From assembly GCA_031278575.1 (NCBI GenBank), contig JAITKD010000075.1, positions 1 to 7,799 of the forward strand: a DNA stretch of 7,799 nt, given 5' to 3'. Of the stretch, positions 6,070 through 7,799 are shown one piece after another. The stretch's first letter is position 1; the number at the start of each line of letters is the position of its first letter. The notes below the pieces were generated by a model. The model made no database searches. It saw only the letters and a program-made list of their open reading frames with translations, and was not told the DNA's origin. The translations under genes and the position numbers were made by a program. This DNA is from Spirochaetaceae bacterium. Its GTDB lineage: Bacteria; Spirochaetota; Spirochaetia; Treponematales; Breznakiellaceae.

Positions 6070-6961
6070 TCGCCAACCGCGTTGGCGCAATCGGCGCCGC
6101 GTTAAGATAGGTGAGGGAGATCAATTTTTCCACAACCGCATAGGGCAAAAGGCGGTTCAGAAAAACCAGAACCCGGTAACCGCCCCCCACCACCAACCGG
6201 GCCCGGGGCCGTTTTGCCGCCGCGGTTTTTACAATGGCCCGGGCGACCCTTTCCGGCCCCATACCCCCTTGCTCATCCCGTTCCATAACGGAAACCGCCC
6301 GCTTCATGGCCTCCCGGTAGGCTTCGGGGCAGGGGGTTGGGACGTTCCGGCGGGCGGCGGTAAAGCCGGTTTTCACGTCCCCCGGCAGGATGACGGAGCT
6401 TTGGATATTGAAGGGTTTGAGTTCCAGCCGCAGCCCGTCGCTCAGCATGGTCAGGGCCGCCTTGGAACTTGAATAGAGGCTTTGAAAGGGAATGCTGAAG
6501 ATCCCCCCTACGGAGCCCACGAGGATGATCCGGCCCCCGCCCTGTTTCCGCAGGGCCGGCAGCGCCGCTCCGAGCAGCCGCAGGGCGCCGAAATAGTTGA
6601 CATCCATCTGCCGGGCGGCGTCCCCGGCGGCGCTGACCTCGATGGGACCGGCAAGACCGTCCCCCGCGGCATGGACCACCACATCAAGCCGTCCTTCCCG
6701 GCGGAGGATCTCCGCAACACCGGCGGCAACCGCGGCGTCGTCGGTCAGGTCCATAACCAGGGGATGGAGGACGCCGGCAGGACCCGGCCGCCGCGGCCCG
6801 GAACCCCCCGGCGGTTTCGGCTCCTGTCCGGGCAAAAGACCCCGGCGGGAGGCGCAGTACACCGTGGAACCCCGTTCCGCAAACAACAGGGCCGCCGCGG
6901 CGCCGATGCCGGAAGAAGCCCCGGTTACCAGGACAACCCGGCCTTGAAGGTTCTTTTTCAT
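6038..6961 (-). CDS. Short-chain dehydrogenase/reductase (classical SDR), substrate unknown
   Basis: The product, 307 residues from the chosen start, is a classical NAD(P)-dependent oxidoreductase with a Rossmann fold, probably cytoplasmic. It shows the cofactor motif TGASSGIG (13-20), HAAG (97-100) in the place of the usual NNAG, Asn122 in DVNYFG, Ser150, and Tyr163 and Lys167 in YSSSK, so the full Asn-Ser-Tyr-Lys tetrad is present, followed by PGDVKTGF (193-200). The ATG at 6959-6961 is preferred over an in-frame ATG 37 codons upstream because it follows a strong AGGAGG four bases before it and starts right at the SDR fold. Two oddities: a Gly/Pro/Arg-rich insertion at about 41-63, and a C-terminal tail after about residue 286 whose last nine residues (SRLNKSVLP) come from the interspersed repeat. 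The gene is convergent with purL, only two bases separating their stops. The substrate cannot be inferred. Confidence 0.92.
   Translation of the reverse strand: MKKNLQGRVVLVTGASSGIGAAAALLFAERGSTVYCASRRGLLPGQEPKPPGGSGPRRPGPAGVLHPLVMDLTDDAAVAAGVAEILRREGRLDVVVHAAGDGLAGPIEVSAAGDAARQMDVNYFGALRLLGAALPALRKQGGGRIILVGSVGGIFSIPFQSLYSSSKAALTMLSDGLRLELKPFNIQSSVILPGDVKTGFTAARRNVPTPCPEAYREAMKRAVSVMERDEQGGMGPERVARAIVKTAAAKRPRARLVVGGGYRVLVFLNRLLPYAVVEKLISLTYLNAAPIAPTRLANSRLNKSVLP
6071..6087. repeat. Small hairpin beside the truncated repeat
   Basis: CGCCAA (6071-6076) and TTGGCG (6082-6087) pair around CCGCG. This directly follows the point where the 33-bp repeat ends and lies inside the 3' end of the dehydrogenase gene. 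It could help end the purL transcript, but no T run follows, so it is not called a terminator. Confidence 0.45.
6773..6841 (-). other. Gly/Pro/Arg-rich insertion coding segment within the SDR gene
   Basis: Residues about 41-63 of the dehydrogenase read as a low-complexity run (GLLPGQEPKPPGGSGPRRPG and on) between the second strand of the Rossmann fold and the strand containing VMDLTD. Most classical SDRs are much shorter here. The DNA is very GC rich. The segment keeps the reading frame and lies in a loop, so the enzyme may still fold. Confidence 0.5.
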
Positions 6962-6965
6962 GGGA

Positions 6966-6971
6966 CCTCCT
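6966..6971 (-). promoter_or_regulatory. Ribosome binding site of the SDR gene
   Basis: On the minus strand AGGAGG (continuing GT) precedes the ATG by four bases. It is the best Shine-Dalgarno sequence in the window and decides the start in favour of 6961 rather than the in-frame ATG at 7072. Confidence 0.8.
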
Positions 6972-7022
6972 GTTCTCTCTAGAAACCGCGAAAGCCCCAA
7001 CCGGGCTTCCGGGGGTTCTCTT

Positions 7023-7031
7023 AATATACCA
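7023..7031 (-). promoter_or_regulatory. Probable extended -10 promoter of the SDR gene
   Basis: Read on the minus strand, TGG followed by TATATT gives an extended -10 element (TGn plus a five-of-six match to TATAAT). No good -35 is found 17 bases upstream, where the sequence is TTCCAT, which fits the weak -35 often seen with extended -10 promoters. Transcription would start near 7016, leaving a leader of about 55 bases that contains a small stem (AAGCCC with GGGCTT). Confidence 0.45.
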
Positions 7032-7102
7032 GAAGACCAAATTAAATGGAAGCAAGCCGCGCCGCCCCTCATCCCCGCAACCTAAACTTGACCGCGATTT
7101 TA

Positions 7103-7122
7103 AGCGGAATTTAGCGGAATTT
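7103..7122. repeat. Tandem 10-bp repeat, two units
   Basis: AGCGGAATTT occurs twice in succession (7103-7112 and 7113-7122) in the AT-richer DNA upstream of the Y1-type gene. Ten bases is about one helical turn, so both units face the same side of the DNA, but no binding protein can be named. Confidence 0.7.
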
Positions 7123-7169
7123 ATTTGAAATTACTAAAGCAAAACGCACCGCAAACACATATACCTTCT

Positions 7170-7649
7170 ATGAGACAATTACGCATACTCAAACAAGGGG
7201 TGTGGTACGAAATCCGCACCCGCGTCAACAACCGGGAACCGTTGTTCCGTGGACGCAAAGCTCTGGCGCTGTTCGCCCGGGTGTTCCGGCAGACGAAACT
7301 ACGGTTCGTTTTCGAGGTTCGGAAGCTGTGTCTTGAGGACGACTGGCTCACGTTTGATATCAAACCGGCGGACGGGCTGGAACTGCCCGCAATCATGCAG
7401 TGGCTGAAACAGGTGTTCGCCCAGCGGTACAACCGCCTGGACGGCCGGATCGGGCATATCTGGGGGGACCGGTACGGGTCGTGGATACTGGAAGGGGAGC
7501 CGCCGGAGGAGGAGCCGCCGGAAGAGAAGGAGACCGGAGCGGGGCGGGGGGATTCGGACCCTGGGGTCAGACCCCAGTATGGGGAACGGGCGATCCAAAC
7601 CGCTTTTTCCCGCATATTCCCCCTTCCCACCGCCCCCCCACCCGGATAA
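7170..7649 (+). CDS. Y1 (IS200-like/RAYT-like) transposase-family protein, apparently inactive
   Basis: The product has 159 residues from the ATG at 7170. Its first 107 or so resemble the Y1 single-strand transposase family, as in IS200 and REP-associated tyrosine transposases: YEIRTRVNNREPLFR (13-27), a middle strand LCLEDDWLTFDIKP (53-66), then IMQWLKQVFAQRYNRLDGRI (75-94) and GHIWGDRYGSWIL (95-107). In active members the middle strand carries His-x-His; aligned here by eye these are Trp59 and Thr61, so the metal-binding pair is missing. Tyr87 is near, but possibly one place off, the usual catalytic tyrosine. The C-terminal 50 residues are low complexity, with a duplicated EPPEE and a stretch encoded by a 17-bp palindrome. 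No Shine-Dalgarno sequence is seen before this ATG or before an in-frame TTG at 7125. It could be a dead element or a domesticated protein; the frame is intact. Confidence 0.7.
   Translation: MRQLRILKQGVWYEIRTRVNNREPLFRGRKALALFARVFRQTKLRFVFEVRKLCLEDDWLTFDIKPADGLELPAIMQWLKQVFAQRYNRLDGRIGHIWGDRYGSWILEGEPPEEEPPEEKETGAGRGDSDPGVRPQYGERAIQTAFSRIFPLPTAPPPG
7497..7526 (+). repeat. 15-bp in-frame tandem duplication
   Basis: Two 15-base units (7497-7511 and 7512-7526), differing at one base, encode EPPEE twice in the C-terminal tail of the Y1-type protein. Replication slippage in a spacer without functional constraint is the simplest origin. Confidence 0.75.
7561..7577. repeat. 17-bp palindrome in the 3' part of the Y1 gene
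   Basis: CTGGGGTCAGACCCCAG is a perfect palindrome around A7569 and contains the same 13 bases as 2400-2412. In frame it encodes the odd segment PGVRPQ. Short palindromes next to a RAYT-like gene are what REP elements look like, so this may be the cognate repeat or a remnant of it. Confidence 0.75.
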
Positions 7650-7713
7650 CCGGCCCCAACCCGCCCACATCCCGGATCACCCCCCCCGTTTCCCCCCAAT
7701 CCAAGACCATCTT

Positions 7714-7756
7714 CGGGGAAACATCTACCCCGGCAAGGCGATTTTTTATTTTTTTT
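7714..7756 (+). terminator. Weak possible intrinsic terminator after the Y1 gene
   Basis: CGGGG (7714-7718) can pair with CCCCG (7728-7732) over a 9-base loop. A T-rich run (T6, A, T8) starts about nine bases after the stem. The gap is longer than in good intrinsic terminators and the stem is short. The A/T run may instead serve the promoter that follows. Confidence 0.25.
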
Positions 7757-7767
7757 ACAAAAAAGTA

Positions 7768-7796
7768 TTGATATAATTCCCCCGCCGTGATATACT
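7768..7796 (+). promoter_or_regulatory. Strong sigma70-type promoter for a gene beyond the window
   Basis: TTGATA (7768-7773) and TATACT (7791-7796) each match five or four of six consensus bases and are separated by exactly 17 bases. A/T tracts at 7742-7764 lie just upstream, where an UP element would sit. This is the best promoter in the window; it faces right and its gene starts after 7799. Confidence 0.65.
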
Positions 7797-7799
7797 ATC

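Noticed and set aside
6962..7072. Longer start for the SDR at an ATG 37 codons upstream
   Set aside because: The extra residues resemble no SDR N-terminus, and a strong AGGAGG sits in front of the downstream ATG. The probable promoter at 7023-7031 also lies inside the extra segment.
7125..7169. TTG start for the Y1-type gene, adding 15 residues
   Set aside because: No Shine-Dalgarno sequence precedes it, and the family-like part begins at or after the ATG at 7170. The choice remains uncertain because that ATG also lacks one.
7650..7700. CRISPR or satellite signal in the C-rich tail
   Set aside because: The stretch is low-complexity C-rich DNA with runs up to eight C, without regularly spaced repeats.

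Overview
The window most likely comes from a spirochaete of the Treponema kind, probably a free-living or gut species rather than a reduced pathogen. This is an inference from three things. The phenylalanyl-tRNA synthetase alpha chain is of the long archaeal/eukaryotic type known in spirochaetes. A complete clostridial-type purine-synthesis enzyme is present, which host-dependent treponemes lack. Near the right end lies a Y1-transposase-like gene of a kind I associate with termite-gut treponemes. Coding DNA is G+C rich, with many GGG, CGG and GCC codons and long G runs; the intergenic DNA is more AT rich.

Layout, left to right: the last 32 codons of a DksA/TraR-type zinc-finger protein (1-99, +); a 366-bp gap (100-465) with a palindromic repeat, two competing hairpins and possible promoter elements; pheS (466-2061, +); purL (2058-6035, +), which overlaps pheS by 4 bases and is probably translationally coupled to it; a short-chain dehydrogenase/reductase of unknown substrate (6038-6961, -), convergent with purL; a short AT-richer divergent region; a small Y1 (IS200-like/RAYT-like) protein gene whose catalytic HUH motif appears lost (7170-7649, +); and a C-rich, then A/T-rich tail ending in a near-consensus sigma70-type promoter for a gene beyond the window.

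pheS and purL form a two-gene operon joining tRNA charging to purine synthesis. pheT, the partner subunit, is not in the window. The rest is housekeeping sequence decorated by small repeats: a 33-bp element present in inverted orientation at 132-164 and 6037-6069, the second copy supplying the last codons and stop of the dehydrogenase; and a 13-bp palindrome found once inside purL and once inside the Y1 gene. I found no CRISPR array, rRNA or tRNA, and no convincing new multi-gene system. The most unusual material is the set of small repeats and the apparently catalytically dead Y1 protein.
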